Notes: generated by a model not told the origin, from the letters alone. A DNA stretch of 64,000 bases from Nakaseomyces glabratus (GCF_010111755.1 NC_088955.1:558001-622000); one strand, 5' to 3'; shown: positions 10,021 through 20,771, counted from the stretch's first letter. Numbers and translations are program-made.

Positions 10021-10085
10021 TAACAATAACAAATAACAACACAACACAAATACAAATACAAACACAAACACAAACACAAACAAGA
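10021..10085 (+). promoter_or_regulatory. CA-rich low-complexity leader-like tract upstream of REV1
   Basis: About 65 nt built of AACAAT, ACAAAT and ACAAAC units with almost no G or T. It resembles unstructured yeast 5' leaders. It is followed at 10093 by an ATG opening a 19-codon frame that stops at 10152, ahead of the REV1 start at 10371. If transcription begins here, REV1 carries an upstream ORF; the real transcript start is not known. Confidence 0.35.
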
Positions 10086-10370
10086 GACATCGATGTGTTG
10101 CAAACGAGTCATATTCTACACTACCCTTCTGAAGCTTACAACCACGAAATAGCTCCCTAAATTTGCCAAAACACCATTCAGGGTAAACGACGTAACTTCA
10201 AGAACAACAACTTAATTACTCTTCTACTTTAGGTAACTTTCATTCCGTGAATGCTAAACCAAGCCTGTGAAATTTGAATCAGATCAGGTACCAGAAAATA
10301 CTCTCCCCTCAACAGAAATCAAGTAACAAAAAAAGAACATAGACAAAAACTAATTCTGAGTGTCCAACAA

Positions 10371-13034
10371 ATGGATGATGACTTGGACCGGTTGCTGGAA
10401 GACGAAAATATTACTGAGCATGAGACCAATACTGTGAGCACTCCGCCACCAGCAGACAACAAGTCGCCACAAGCACCGAATAAGCGACAGGCGTATACTA
10501 GAGGTACGTACTTCTACGAAAAGGCACGGAACCAGGCTCAACAGGATGCGATACTGAAAAGACAGCTCTTTGAACTGGAATCTCCCTCAGAGTTCAACAG
10601 GCATGAAGTGTATCCGCAGATCTTTCAAGGGCTGGTGCTATACATCAACGGATTCACAACCCCTGGTAGGTTCGAATTGCACCAGATGATCGTCGTTCAT
10701 GGTGGAAAGTTCTTACACCATATGTCAGCTAAGCGATCTGTAACTCACATTATCGCATCTAATTTACCCTTGAAAAAACGTATTGAGTTTGCTAACTATA
10801 AAGTAGTAAAGCCCAATTGGATCGTCGACTCAATTCAACAAAAAAAGCTTTTGCCTTGGAGGGATTATGCCCTTATTGACACTCTTGACCCAGATCAGCA
10901 AAAACTGGACTTGCCCCTAAAAGAGCCTACTAGCAAGGAAACTGCTACTTCCAATAGGAACAGACAATCGGGACCACTAGTTAGCTGTAAAGATCCAAAT
11001 TTTATCTCTGACTATTTCAAACATTCAAGGCTTCACCATCTATCGACTTGGAAGACTGACCTAAGAGCAAAGTTCTTGAAGGATTTCATTGAAAACAACA
11101 CCGCTCTAAGAAAACCTGTCAAAGATGTCGATACATATACTGTTTTCCACATAGATTTTGATTGTTTTTTTGCTACTGTAGCTTACTTAACCAAAGATCC
11201 TTCAATCAAATGTGATATAGAGAAAGATGTAATCGTTGTTTGCCATGGATCAAATAATTCTGATATCGCGAGTTGTAACTACGTTGCAAGAGGATACGGG
11301 ATCAAGAATGGCATGTGGGTTGGCCATGCGAAGAGGCTGTTACCACAAGGTGTCAACATAGTGACGCTTCCATACAATTTTGATGAGATACAGGCGAAAT
11401 CTGAAATATTTTATAAAACCTTGGCTGCGATGAAGTTGTTTGACATGATTTTACCGATATCTATCGATGAAGCCATATGTGTAGTAGTTAACACTCATCC
11501 AATAAGCCAGGAAAGTGCTAATACAGACGGCGGATCTCAATCATCTAACCTGGACCAATTATGTAAGGACATTCGTCTGTCTATATTTTCAGCTACTAAT
11601 GGCTGCTCAGTTAGTATAGGCTGTGCTGATTCACTTTTACTGGCACGATTAGCTTTGCGTAAAGGTAAACCGAATGGCTACTTTATCATTGATAGAGAAC
11701 AAGTTCAAGGATCCAAAGATGGCTCCAATGAGTTTCTCGCAACTTTCAAGCTAAAGGATTTGCCGGGTGTGGGTCATTCAATTGTTACTAAACTATTAAC
11801 AGCTTTTAAGTGTAAGGATATGAATCTTGCAGAACTAAAACAAAGGGCTTCCCTTGAATTTTTAAAGAATTGCGTCGGTGTAAAACTTGGAACTAAAATC
11901 TATTTGGCGTTGCAAGGCCAGGATGATGAAGAATCTACTAGGATGTTGTTCGATCCCGAAAACTACTTTGAGAGGAAATCATTATCTATTGAAATCAATT
12001 GGGGTATAAGATTCGATAATATTCATGAAATCGATGACTTTATTGACAGATGTTGTGACTATTTACTAAATAAGTTAAATGAGTTGGAAAGAAAAACTTC
12101 ACAACTAACACTGAAAGTTATGAGAAGGGCAGCCAACGCACCTGTAGACCCTCCGAAATACATGGGGATGGGAAGATGTGATGCATTCAATAGAACTAGT
12201 CGGTTAGGTATACCCACTAATGAGCACGGTACCATTGCAACCGAAGCAAAAGCTATGTATAGGTCCCTGGCATGCCCAGCGAAAGAACTCAGAGGATTAT
12301 CTATACAATTTAATAAATTGTCCAAATTAGATGAGAGTTTATCTAATGTGAGGTCAAACTTATTTGATTTATTGCAAAAAACTCCAAAAATGGACTTATC
12401 ACCAACGCGATCACCAATAGACTTTGATTCCATTGAGAAAAGGTCACCACCAAAGAGTTTGAAGAAGCTTAACGATATATACTCTAACAAATATGATATC
12501 CCCAGCACATATGAGGCACAATTTATGGAAGCGCTGCCAACACAACTTCGAGCAGAGGTACGCAATGAATTAAAGATAAAAAGGAAAGTAGAAGATATGA
12601 AAGTAACAGATTTAAAGAAGAAGCGTAAACTAACAGAAGAAAAGGAACGTAATAAGTACAATCATTTTTTAGGGAAATTTAGCATTTTTGATCCTATCAA
12701 GTTCCAAGGACAACCTAAATTTAAAGATATTTGTAGTTTAGTCAAAGAATGGGTACATTCCACCTTGAAAGAGGCTGGCCCTCACGATCGGGATGTACAG
12801 CTATTTGAAAAGTATTCTAAAAAGCTCTGTAATACTAACCGAGCCCATTTTTTGTGTCGTTTAGCGCATATTATATCGATGGAGCTCGATTTAATGGAAG
12901 ATGAATCTCAAAATTCAGAAGGATTTCAAGAATGGGAAAGTATATTACTTAAAAGAATTATCCCGCTTTTAAACCAAAATAAGCACACATTCCAGACAGA
13001 ACGTAAATTAGATATAGAATTTGATTTTACTTAA
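10371..13034 (+). CDS. REV1: DNA repair protein Rev1, deoxycytidyl transferase
   Basis: 887-residue Y-family polymerase that inserts dCMP opposite abasic sites and scaffolds polymerase zeta in translesion synthesis (S. cerevisiae protein about 985 residues). A BRCT domain spans about 82-170 (GLVLYINGFTTPGR, then the conserved Trp150 region). The polymerase domain begins near 250. Asp262 in HIDFDCFF and Asp366/Glu367 in PISIDEA are the metal-binding catalytic residues. The finger/palm continues to about 475, followed by helix-hairpin-helix (LPGVGHSI) and little-finger segments to about 640. The C-terminal 250 residues are basic and then helical, matching the region that binds Rev7 and other polymerases. 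ATG at 10371 in the same orientation relative to TYE7 and PYK2 as in S. cerevisiae. Confidence 0.97.
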   Translation: MDDDLDRLLEDENITEHETNTVSTPPPADNKSPQAPNKRQAYTRGTYFYEKARNQAQQDAILKRQLFELESPSEFNRHEVYPQIFQGLVLYINGFTTPGRFELHQMIVVHGGKFLHHMSAKRSVTHIIASNLPLKKRIEFANYKVVKPNWIVDSIQQKKLLPWRDYALIDTLDPDQQKLDLPLKEPTSKETATSNRNRQSGPLVSCKDPNFISDYFKHSRLHHLSTWKTDLRAKFLKDFIENNTALRKPVKDVDTYTVFHIDFDCFFATVAYLTKDPSIKCDIEKDVIVVCHGSNNSDIASCNYVARGYGIKNGMWVGHAKRLLPQGVNIVTLPYNFDEIQAKSEIFYKTLAAMKLFDMILPISIDEAICVVVNTHPISQESANTDGGSQSSNLDQLCKDIRLSIFSATNGCSVSIGCADSLLLARLALRKGKPNGYFIIDREQVQGSKDGSNEFLATFKLKDLPGVGHSIVTKLLTAFKCKDMNLAELKQRASLEFLKNCVGVKLGTKIYLALQGQDDEESTRMLFDPENYFERKSLSIEINWGIRFDNIHEIDDFIDRCCDYLLNKLNELERKTSQLTLKVMRRAANAPVDPPKYMGMGRCDAFNRTSRLGIPTNEHGTIATEAKAMYRSLACPAKELRGLSIQFNKLSKLDESLSNVRSNLFDLLQKTPKMDLSPTRSPIDFDSIEKRSPPKSLKKLNDIYSNKYDIPSTYEAQFMEALPTQLRAEVRNELKIKRKVEDMKVTDLKKKRKLTEEKERNKYNHFLGKFSIFDPIKFQGQPKFKDICSLVKEWVHSTLKEAGPHDRDVQLFEKYSKKLCNTNRAHFLCRLAHIISMELDLMEDESQNSEGFQEWESILLKRIIPLLNQNKHTFQTERKLDIEFDFT

Positions 13035-13255
13035 TTGTGTATCTCTGACACCACTAGGTATTTCGTTGCTCAAATACGCTATTAATAAGTACGTTTTTTC
13101 TATTTTTTTCTTTACTTCCAGGCTGGTTTACCAATATACAACTAAAAATAAAATTACTCCTAGTAAAATAAACTCATATTTTATTCATTTATAGTCAATA
13201 ATTTATAAGATTAAAAGATATTATGTATTTGAGGAAAAGACTAAAAATCGGGCTT

Positions 13256-14782
13256 TCAGATATCCTCCTTTTCTCCACCTACAATGGAAACACGCATAGT
13301 ATTAGAGTGACCAACACCACCCTTGAAACCTTGAATGGAAATAACTGCATCACCATTCTTAACAAAGCCATATTCTTTGGCCATATCGACACCAAATCTC
13401 AAACGAGCGTGGGTATCCTCACTCCAGTCATCTAGTGGTTCTTTTTCATAAACAAATGGGAACACACCTCTGAATAAATGAGAAAATCTAGCAGTTCTTG
13501 GGTTTCTTGTAACCAAAACGATTGGGCATTGAGGTCTATACTTGGAGACTAATCTTGCAGTGTTACCAGAAGTAGATAGTACCAAAATAAGTTTGGCACC
13601 TTGCTCTTGAACAGCTGCAACTGCCGAGGCAGCAACAGTCTCTGTTGTCGATGTTGGTTTTGGAGTACAATTTCTCAAATCATCATACAATGGCATATAA
13701 GCAATGGCTCGTTCAGCGATAATGGCAGTTTCTGCCATTGTTGTGACAGCATTGATGGGGTAATTACCTTTAGCAGTTTCTCCAGACAACATGACACAAT
13801 CAGCACCATCCAATATAGCGTTACCAACATCAGAAACTTCAGCTCTGGTTGGTCTTGGGTTGAATGTCATGGACTCTAGCATTTGAGTAGCACAAATGAC
13901 TGGCTTACCAGCCAAGTTACATTTAGCTATAAGTTTCTTTTGAACGGCCAAGACCTGTGGTGCCGGAATTTCGATACCCAAGTCACCTCTGGCAACCATA
14001 ACACCATGGGCCACTTCCAAAATCTCATCAAAGTTATTGACACCTTGCTGGTTTTCTATCTTAACAATGACTTTTATGTCTTTACCTTCCTCGCCCAGTA
14101 CTTCTCTGATAGTCAAGACATCTTGTGCAGTTCTGATAAAAGAGGCAAAGATCATATGAACACCATTTTTGACACCGAATCTCAAATCTTCTTTGTCCTT
14201 TTCAGATAAAGCTGGTAAGTCGACATCAGTTCCTGGCAAGTTAACACCTTTATGAGAAGAAATTTTACCTGCATTTAAGGATTTGACCTTCAAGGTCTTA
14301 TCGTCGACGACTTCTAAGACTTCAAAAGACAAAACACCGTCATCAACATAGATGACTTTACCTGGTTGAATCACTTTGGTGATGTTCTTATAATCAACAT
14401 ACATGATCTTGTCATCACATGCCTTGGCATATTTATCATCAGTAGTGAAGATCATCTCATGATTTGGTGGAATTGGGTAGTCAACATCGTCAACATTGGT
14501 ACCTGTTCTAATCTCTGGACCCTTGGTGTCCAAGGCAATGGCCAATGGTCTACCAGGATAAACCTGTTCTGACTTTCTGGCGTTATCAATCACAGATTGG
14601 TGGTATTCGTAAGAACCATGAGAGAAGTTCATACGGACAATATTCAAACCAGCCTTTCTCAAAGCAACTAATGTGTCAACATTGTTAGTCTTGGGACCAA
14701 TGGTACCAATAATGGCAGTCTTTCTGACATCCTTACCTGGAGTGACTTCTAAGTTAATCAATCTATGCAACCTGGAGTCCAT
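13256..14782 (-). CDS. PYK2: Pyruvate kinase, Pyk2 type
   Basis: 508-residue pyruvate kinase converting phosphoenolpyruvate and ADP to pyruvate and ATP in the cytosol. The start is the ATG at 14782 (MDSRLHRL...); the frame is open further upstream only from a TTG. Conserved features are GTIGPKTNN, the active-site [19 protein letters not shown] and [11 protein letters not shown], and [11 protein letters not shown]. Most of the body is close to yeast Pyk1, but the fructose-bisphosphate pocket reads STSGNTAR, with Asn where Pyk1 has Thr, like Pyk2. The tail ([16 protein letters not shown] plus nine residues) is also Pyk2-like. The Trp and Arg of the effector loop ([10 protein letters not shown]) are kept. 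Location between REV1 and PUT4 is that of S. cerevisiae PYK2. Enzyme activity is certain; effector response is inferred. Confidence 0.96.
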   Translation of the reverse strand: MDSRLHRLINLEVTPGKDVRKTAIIGTIGPKTNNVDTLVALRKAGLNIVRMNFSHGSYEYHQSVIDNARKSEQVYPGRPLAIALDTKGPEIRTGTNVDDVDYPIPPNHEMIFTTDDKYAKACDDKIMYVDYKNITKVIQPGKVIYVDDGVLSFEVLEVVDDKTLKVKSLNAGKISSHKGVNLPGTDVDLPALSEKDKEDLRFGVKNGVHMIFASFIRTAQDVLTIREVLGEEGKDIKVIVKIENQQGVNNFDEILEVAHGVMVARGDLGIEIPAPQVLAVQKKLIAKCNLAGKPVICATQMLESMTFNPRPTRAEVSDVGNAILDGADCVMLSGETAKGNYPINAVTTMAETAIIAERAIAYMPLYDDLRNCTPKPTSTTETVAASAVAAVQEQGAKLILVLSTSGNTARLVSKYRPQCPIVLVTRNPRTARFSHLFRGVFPFVYEKEPLDDWSEDTHARLRFGVDMAKEYGFVKNGDAVISIQGFKGGVGHSNTMRVSIVGGEKEDI

Positions 14783-14865
14783 TTCTATGCTATTATATGT
14801 ATATCTCAGCTGTGTATTGCGGTACAACTAAATACAGTTATGATGGATGTATCAACAAGAGTTTA

Positions 14866-14875
14866 CTTTTATATA
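14866..14875 (-). promoter_or_regulatory. TATA box of PYK2
   Basis: TATATAAAAG on the minus strand, about 85-95 bp before the PYK2 start. GGAAG at about 14937 (CTTCC on the minus strand) is a possible Gcr1-type site upstream of it. Confidence 0.55.
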
Positions 14876-16165
14876 TTCCTCATGCATAAATATATCTTCA
14901 TGTACATGAACTTTGTCCTACAGAATTGACATCTTTGGAAGAACTCTTAGAGGGATGAAGATAGTACATCCCCCCTTCCCAACTAAAAGAGCGTATCGAC
15001 CCCGATCCCCTTAATACTAACAAGTCTTTTCACAAGTCAACCTGCAATAGAAGCAGACCGAACTAGGACATTCTGACCAAAACAAACTCAAGTGAGATCG
15101 TGCCCGAAATCTTAATCTCACAACCTCTTCTGTCCAATTCTACTGCGACGTATAAATTCAGGAAATTTAGTAGACAAAACAAGTCCAAAAAGGAGTTGTC
15201 TGTAATTGAAATTACAACCATAGTCAAACCTTGAACTGTTAAGGTATTCCTGGACAACAATCATCCCTAACCCCCTCACGCATTTCTTTGAAATGACTTC
15301 GATTTTTAACGAACTACACTAGGAGAGCTTGAGTCGTGTTGTACAAAAGAATACCCATAGACTAAACTGGGTACGGTGAACATGTGTGATACAAGATGGG
15401 TTCATACCTTGAGCAACAGTAACAATCTCAAACTTAAAAGGATATCTAATGGAAACGAGAAAAATGCTATTAAATTGTAGATAAAAAAAAAATAAAAGAA
15501 CTAAGCATATAGAATATATAAGGAATAGTATCTTAAAGTTGTAACCTAGCGAAGCCTTAAAATTACGCACTAAATATCAATTGGACCATTTGAAGCTGGG
15601 ATAGATAAACTTCAGTACCAAAATCTTCAGCAATTAATCACTTTTCATTCTTGAAATAAGTAGGAACATTCCGACGTACGCGCTCCTAGGTTGACAATGA
15701 ATATAGGTATAATTAGTAAAATGAAAAAAAAGGGTCTGCATAGTACCTATTTCTCCAGGAGAATGACGCTCGGCACAATGGTATTGAATTTTTAATATTA
15801 CAAGAGAAAGAGTATGCAATGCAGTTGATAAGAATTACCGAATAATAACCTTCCATTCCGTTATTAGCGTAAATGAGAGAGAATTTTCTTGAGGGAATGC
15901 CAAAAACAAAGATGTCGTTCTTAGGACAGTCCAATGAGGATTTCAATTCATTAAGAGAGCAAAAGAAAAATTAAAAACACATCATTTGGACTACTTCACA
16001 AATATTTTGAACAAATTTTCAAAATTGTTGACCTGATCTAATAGTCGTTGGAATAGGATTTCATAACGATTTTAATTATCCACTGTATGTGTAAAAAATT
16101 CATCATCACACATAGTGGTAACAAAATGACATTTCTAAATCAAGGGAATAAGAGGTAGTTGAAAC
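14876..16165. other. PYK2 upstream / PUT4 downstream spacer
   Basis: Both flanking genes run on the minus strand, so this holds the PYK2 promoter (right of 14876) and the PUT4 3' region (left of 16166). I see no gene. A C-rich stretch with CCTTCC at 14967-14985 could bind Gcr1-like or zinc-finger factors. The remainder is AT-rich without clear structure. Confidence 0.45.
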
Positions 16166-17962
16166 TCACAACAGAGCGTCCAATGCCTTTTCCCACCATT
16201 TCGTTGGAAGAACACGAGATGCATCGCATTCTCTGGTCTTTTCCTCAATTTCCTCGACACCAGTAACAACATCGATTTCCTCAATGCTTTTCCACCACTT
16301 CAATGTGAATATCTTTCTTCTGTAAACTCTGTGACCAATCCACAACACCCAGAACACTGGCAAAGTAATATAAGCAGCAACGAAGTTCTTAGCATCCCAG
16401 AATCTTGGAATGAAGACTTCGTAACCATTTGTCAAAGTGATGATGGAGATGACTAGCAATGGCCAGTAAATCAAATAAGGCATACCACGAGCAGTGTATG
16501 GCAATCTTGATTGCATACCATGGAAAAGGATGGCCTTGTGGAATCTAATGTAGGCGATACAAACACAAATCCAACCAATGAAACCAGAGATCACACTAAT
16601 GTTTGAGAACCAGTTGAAGACATCGGCAGTAGAAGAAGAACAGTTCAAATAAGCCAAGCAACTGATAGCGCTAGACAAACCAACGGCATAGTATGGAACA
16701 CCCCATCTGTTGACTTTGGCAAATATCCTTGGGGCCTGCCCGTTCTGAGCCATAGTCAATAGAGATCTGGAACTTGTAAACATGAATGCGTTACCTGCGG
16801 ACCAAGCACTTGACAAGATACATGCGTTGATAATGTGAGGCAAAACCTTGATACCAGCATTTTGAATACCGATAACGAATGGAGATGAACCAGCACCAGG
16901 CTTGTTCTGAGCCAAAGCATTCTCCAATGCTGGGTCATTGTAAGCAACAATAACACTGATGGAAAGTGCACCTAGAATGTAGAAGAACATTAATCTCCAA
17001 ACGAATCTTCTAGCAGCTTTGGCAATGTTTCTTCTTTGGTCCTCGACTTCAGAACTGGTCATGGCAATCATTTCTGGACCTAGAATGAAGGCGAAACCAC
17101 CTTTAATAATACCAGTGTAGATATCAAGGAAGGAGCCGAAACTGCCACCTCTAATGTGGTGAGCGAACCCACCTGGGTTCTGCCAGTAACGGAATCCTAG
17201 TCTGTCGTGGTTTGGTCCACCACCCCAGAACAAGATGAAAGATAGAATAATCAAACCGACAATACACAAGATCTTAATGGATGCAAACCAGAATTCGGAT
17301 TCACCATAGAATTTGACAGCAGTGAAGTTCAAGATGACAACTGCTGCCAAGAAGATGGTGATCCAGGCCGCCTTCGGTACACTAGTGGTCCAATATTCTA
17401 CGACACCAGAGGCAGCTGTACATTCGGCAGCGACCAGAATCACGTAACAGTAGTAGTAGTTCCAAGCGTCAGCGAAACCCAGAGATTCGTCAACATATTT
17501 ACCAACCAGATAAGCGGCGAAACCTTCCGGTTTGCTACCGGAACCTGGTAAATAGCACACCATCTCACCGATACCTTGCATGATAGGATATATCACACTA
17601 GAGATAATACAGTAGGATATGAATAGACCTGCAGGACCACAGGTGTGCAGCGTAGAAGAAGTACCAACGAACAGACCAGTACCGATAGCACCACCAAGCG
17701 CAATCAACTGCACGTGACGAGACTTCAAACCCTGTTTCAGCTCGTGACCTGTCATATCAGTATAGTGAGGAGAGTGCTTTTCCGTAGACGACGACAGAGA
17801 AAACACGTCCACGTCACCTGGCATCTTCCCGAACTTCTCGTCGCCTCTCCTGCTGCCACTGCCGCCGGAGCCCATGGCTGTGATTGTTTCATGCTGCACA
17901 TCCTCTTCGCCTAGCGAGACAACGCTTACAGCGTCTTTCTCTTTCTCTTTACTCCAAAACAT
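16166..17962 (-). CDS. PUT4: Proline-specific amino acid permease
   Basis: 598-residue plasma-membrane permease of the yeast amino acid transporter family, orthologous to Put4, which imports proline and some related amino acids when good nitrogen sources are absent. An acidic/Ser-Gly cytoplasmic N-terminus of about 70 residues, which probably carries ubiquitin-acceptor lysines, precedes the family signature HVQLIALGGAIGTGLFVG and the expected 12 hydrophobic segments. The C-terminal tail matches Put4 closely (EIDVVTGVEEIEEKTRE and the final LDALL). ATG at 17962. It flanks PYK2 as in S. cerevisiae, and is the last gene of the chromosome-XV-like block. Confidence 0.95.
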   Translation of the reverse strand: MFWSKEKEKDAVSVVSLGEEDVQHETITAMGSGGSGSRRGDEKFGKMPGDVDVFSLSSSTEKHSPHYTDMTGHELKQGLKSRHVQLIALGGAIGTGLFVGTSSTLHTCGPAGLFISYCIISSVIYPIMQGIGEMVCYLPGSGSKPEGFAAYLVGKYVDESLGFADAWNYYYCYVILVAAECTAASGVVEYWTTSVPKAAWITIFLAAVVILNFTAVKFYGESEFWFASIKILCIVGLIILSFILFWGGGPNHDRLGFRYWQNPGGFAHHIRGGSFGSFLDIYTGIIKGGFAFILGPEMIAMTSSEVEDQRRNIAKAARRFVWRLMFFYILGALSISVIVAYNDPALENALAQNKPGAGSSPFVIGIQNAGIKVLPHIINACILSSAWSAGNAFMFTSSRSLLTMAQNGQAPRIFAKVNRWGVPYYAVGLSSAISCLAYLNCSSSTADVFNWFSNISVISGFIGWICVCIAYIRFHKAILFHGMQSRLPYTARGMPYLIYWPLLVISIITLTNGYEVFIPRFWDAKNFVAAYITLPVFWVLWIGHRVYRRKIFTLKWWKSIEEIDVVTGVEEIEEKTRECDASRVLPTKWWEKALDALL

Positions 17963-18135
17963 ATTGTTTCTAATTTGTTCACTGTTTTGTTATTTTTTTT
18001 TTTCTTGACCCAGTCTAGTTATATTGTGGTCTCAACTTCCCTCTATTTTTGCAGTTGTGCATTCACTGTGAAGTGTAGTTTTATTGCAAACAAACCAGCG
18101 TCTAAAGCACCCACAATCCGAGTTTCGATGAGCTA

Positions 18136-18143
18136 CTTATATA
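18136..18143 (-). promoter_or_regulatory. TATA box of PUT4
   Basis: TATATAAG on the minus strand, about 175 bp before the PUT4 start. A CTTATC (GATAAG on the minus strand, the site of nitrogen GATA factors) occurs near 18737, rather far upstream. Confidence 0.5.
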
Positions 18144-19251
18144 TCTTTTTTTTTTTTGTCCTTCTTCCCTTTTGGGGGGGTTTCGAACTTTTTTTTTAAA
18201 TTAGATCCCGCCTTCCAAAGGTTAATTGTAGTCCAACGTTAGAAAACCCAATAACATTCCTTGCACTAGGTACTAGCCTCCCCAGGTCAATCCCTCCTTC
18301 TTAATGCTCAGAAATGATGGAAACTTGGACAGCTTAAAGGTGAAGCTCTTTCGGCAATTTCTGCCTACTATAAAGGCCATACATATATCCAGGCGTTGTG
18401 CCGCTGTTTCTTCGCAAGAACGACTCATTCAAACCAGGTCATCCTCTTGCCATCTCTACATTTCGAAAGTCCCATGGCAATCCTCGCAGGTCCTGCGCTC
18501 TTAGGGCATTACGCTTTCCTTGTTTCTCCGTTATCTATGGGTTTTGATTACGGAGGCCCGTTAGTGCCACGGCAGTCTCTGCGTGTGTGACTTGGGTAAA
18601 GCTGGTGTGACTCTCAAGAGACGTCTGCAGCGGAATCGCTATCAACTCCTCGGTACTATGATTTTTTTGCAGTGCTTAGTTCTGCTTCCTCACAATATCT
18701 CCGTACAGTTGCTATCTTCTTTTGTGATCCCTCTTTTTTTTCTTATCTCTACTATGCCTGCGAGGTCCTCTCAGTGATTGACCTTTCATCAGTAACTGCC
18801 ATCTCTTTTAGGCAAAGACCCGCTTTGGGTTCTCTGTTTATTCGTCATCAGCACGATATCGGCGCAGAGCAGAATTTTTCAACTTGCTTCTCTTTTCTTC
18901 TTCTGCTTCTACGTGTTTACCGTTTCCATACATTGCACTATTACCTGTCTGTCGCTACACTGATTTCACTGGACGGAGAAGCATATTAGCATTTTTCTGA
19001 AAATTACGTATCGCCTTCTATATCTCCCCCTCCTCTACACCCCTCACTTCATCCCCCCCACCACTTCCTACACACTCCTCTCGCCGCCCCGCCAGAATTA
19101 TTTTCATCATAGTGGATACTCCCTTCTTTCTGTGCTACCGTTGCAGTGCCTCGCAATGCCTTGGCTATTGATACACTACGTAGGGAAATGTGAGCTACGG
19201 AATATACAGAAGAAGGGCGAGAGAAGGTGGGGGCGCAAGGACAATGCACAC

Positions 19252-19296
19252 GGCCTCACTGGCTTCGCTGGCCTCACTGGCCTCACTGGTCTCGCT
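19252..19296 (+). repeat. Imperfect 9-bp tandem repeat (GGCCTCACT-like), five units
   Basis: Five consecutive 9-bp units: three are GGCCTCACT, one is GGCTTCGCT and one is GGTCTCGCT. Being a multiple of three it would encode a Gly-Leu-Thr or, on the other strand, a Ser-Glu-Ala repeat, but the flanking frames look non-coding. Confidence 0.85.
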
Positions 19297-20536
19297 TCTG
19301 TAAGCTCTAGGGAGGGGGAGGTAAAGAAAAGCTTCGAGAAGAGAATTTCGAGATTTCGGGATCTCTCTGGGCTCGGAGCTGGAGGCCCTTTCTCTACCCC
19401 TCCTCATGGGGTTTACCCCCCCCTTGTAGAATTCGGTGTACGTTTCTTCCCAAAGATGGAATTGCAATCCCAATCACTAGCAAAACAGCATTGTAGCAAA
19501 ATAATGCGGGGTTTCTCTAGGTGGAGTAATGTGGTTGGAAACCTCAATATGACGGAGTTCGGAGCCCGATGTATTATTTTTATACTTTTCTATGTGACAG
19601 GCGGACATGTAGTCCCTGAGTCAACAGTTGTCAGATATATACGTCAGAAGCTACTGTCCTTTATGGAAACCACATACATACACACACACACACTTCACCG
19701 GTGTTCATGTTGGAGTCCTGTTACGACTGTCAGTGCGAAGCCAAAGGGTGCCACAAGAAGCAGTTCTTTGTTGCATGCTCGCAACGGACAAAGATTGCGA
19801 TGAGGACGCACAGCAAAAGGGACGGCGTTTTCCAAGTATATAAGAAGCCACTACACCACATACAGAAACATGCAAGCAACTGCATATACTTCTTCGACTA
19901 GGGAGGCCCAAAGAGTGGTCTATTGGCATATTTTCGAGACCACCAGAAGCCATATGAGTGCATTGTCCTTGTCCCATCATGAAGCCGATAAATGTAAGGA
20001 TAATCCCGTTCATCCGGCACCTGAACCAACTTAACCCCTTTCTACGTAGATGTGTAGCCTTACCCTTAGTACTACCCTTATTCTCCCGGTCGAGCGGGAC
20101 TAGCAAATAATACGAAGTAAGGGCGTAGCTACCCACGATTCTGATACCGAGTACGTAATCTACAGCAGATGTGCGACTAGAAGACAAGTGCGCGAGTTTT
20201 TTTCACTTCAAGTCCTTGATACCGAAATCACCTATCTTCACATCTATTCATAGAGATTGCAGATATAAACTGATAACAAGGGGAACAAGGGGAACAAGGT
20301 GATGGATTATCGCTGAGATTTAGATCTAGATCATCAGCTGTTGATCATGATGCTATTCTTGGCTCAACATGCGCTAAGATAGAAAGCATGCTTATCTGCT
20401 CTATATATAGATTGATATGGAGCTAATGTATGCAGCATAAATTGAAAGCGGACCAGCTCAAGGTGCATAATTGTTTTTGCAGGTAATGGATGAATATGTG
20501 CATCGCAGACATCATATGTTCCTGTGCCAAGAACAA

Positions 20537-20564
20537 TATAAATAGCCCTTAACACCCATACACA
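20537..20564 (+). promoter_or_regulatory. Orphan promoter-like segment (TATA box plus Rap1-type site)
   Basis: TATAAATA at 20537-20544 is followed by ACACCCATACACA at 20552-20564, a full match to the Rap1 consensus as I know it, and then an A/C-rich leader-like stretch to about 20615. The first ATG (20618) opens only 32 codons, ending at 20716. No known gene follows for 1.3 kb. It may drive a non-coding RNA or be the relic of a lost gene. A Rap1 site downstream of a TATA box is unusual. Confidence 0.35.
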
Positions 20565-20744
20565 CTGCACCACATATATAACAAATAACACAAAACGTAA
20601 AATTGCAGGGCAGCGACATGACTCACGTATCCGACAACGTTACCGATGTGTGGTTGAACGGAGAAGGGAGTGGCCCGTCACATGCACCAAATACCGCAAC
20701 TTGTGGTAAAGAATGATATTCATCAAACCACCAAACAAAAATTT

Positions 20745-20771
20745 CACATGCTGATGCAACACCAGCATGTG
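20745..20771. repeat. Perfect 9-bp inverted repeat, 9-nt spacer
   Basis: CACATGCTG (20745-20753) and its exact complement CAGCATGTG (20763-20771) could form a hairpin in RNA or a dimeric protein site in DNA. It lies about 130 nt after the small frame that begins at 20618. Confidence 0.8.

Noticed and set aside
18466..18480. GAAAGTCCC, reminiscent of an RNase MRP/P conserved box
   Set aside because: No partner motif or pairing region was found around it.
19156..19803. Open frame of about 215 codons on the + strand in the PUT4-PGC1 gap
   Set aside because: It has no recognisable domain, runs through the 9-bp minisatellite and C-rich tracts, and overlaps other equally open frames. Long chance frames are expected at this G+C content.
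19870..20034. 54-codon ATG frame just after a TATATAAG (about 19836-19843)
   Set aside because: The TATA box is only about 27 bp before the ATG, too close for yeast transcription starts, and a frame of this length has a fair chance of arising at random.
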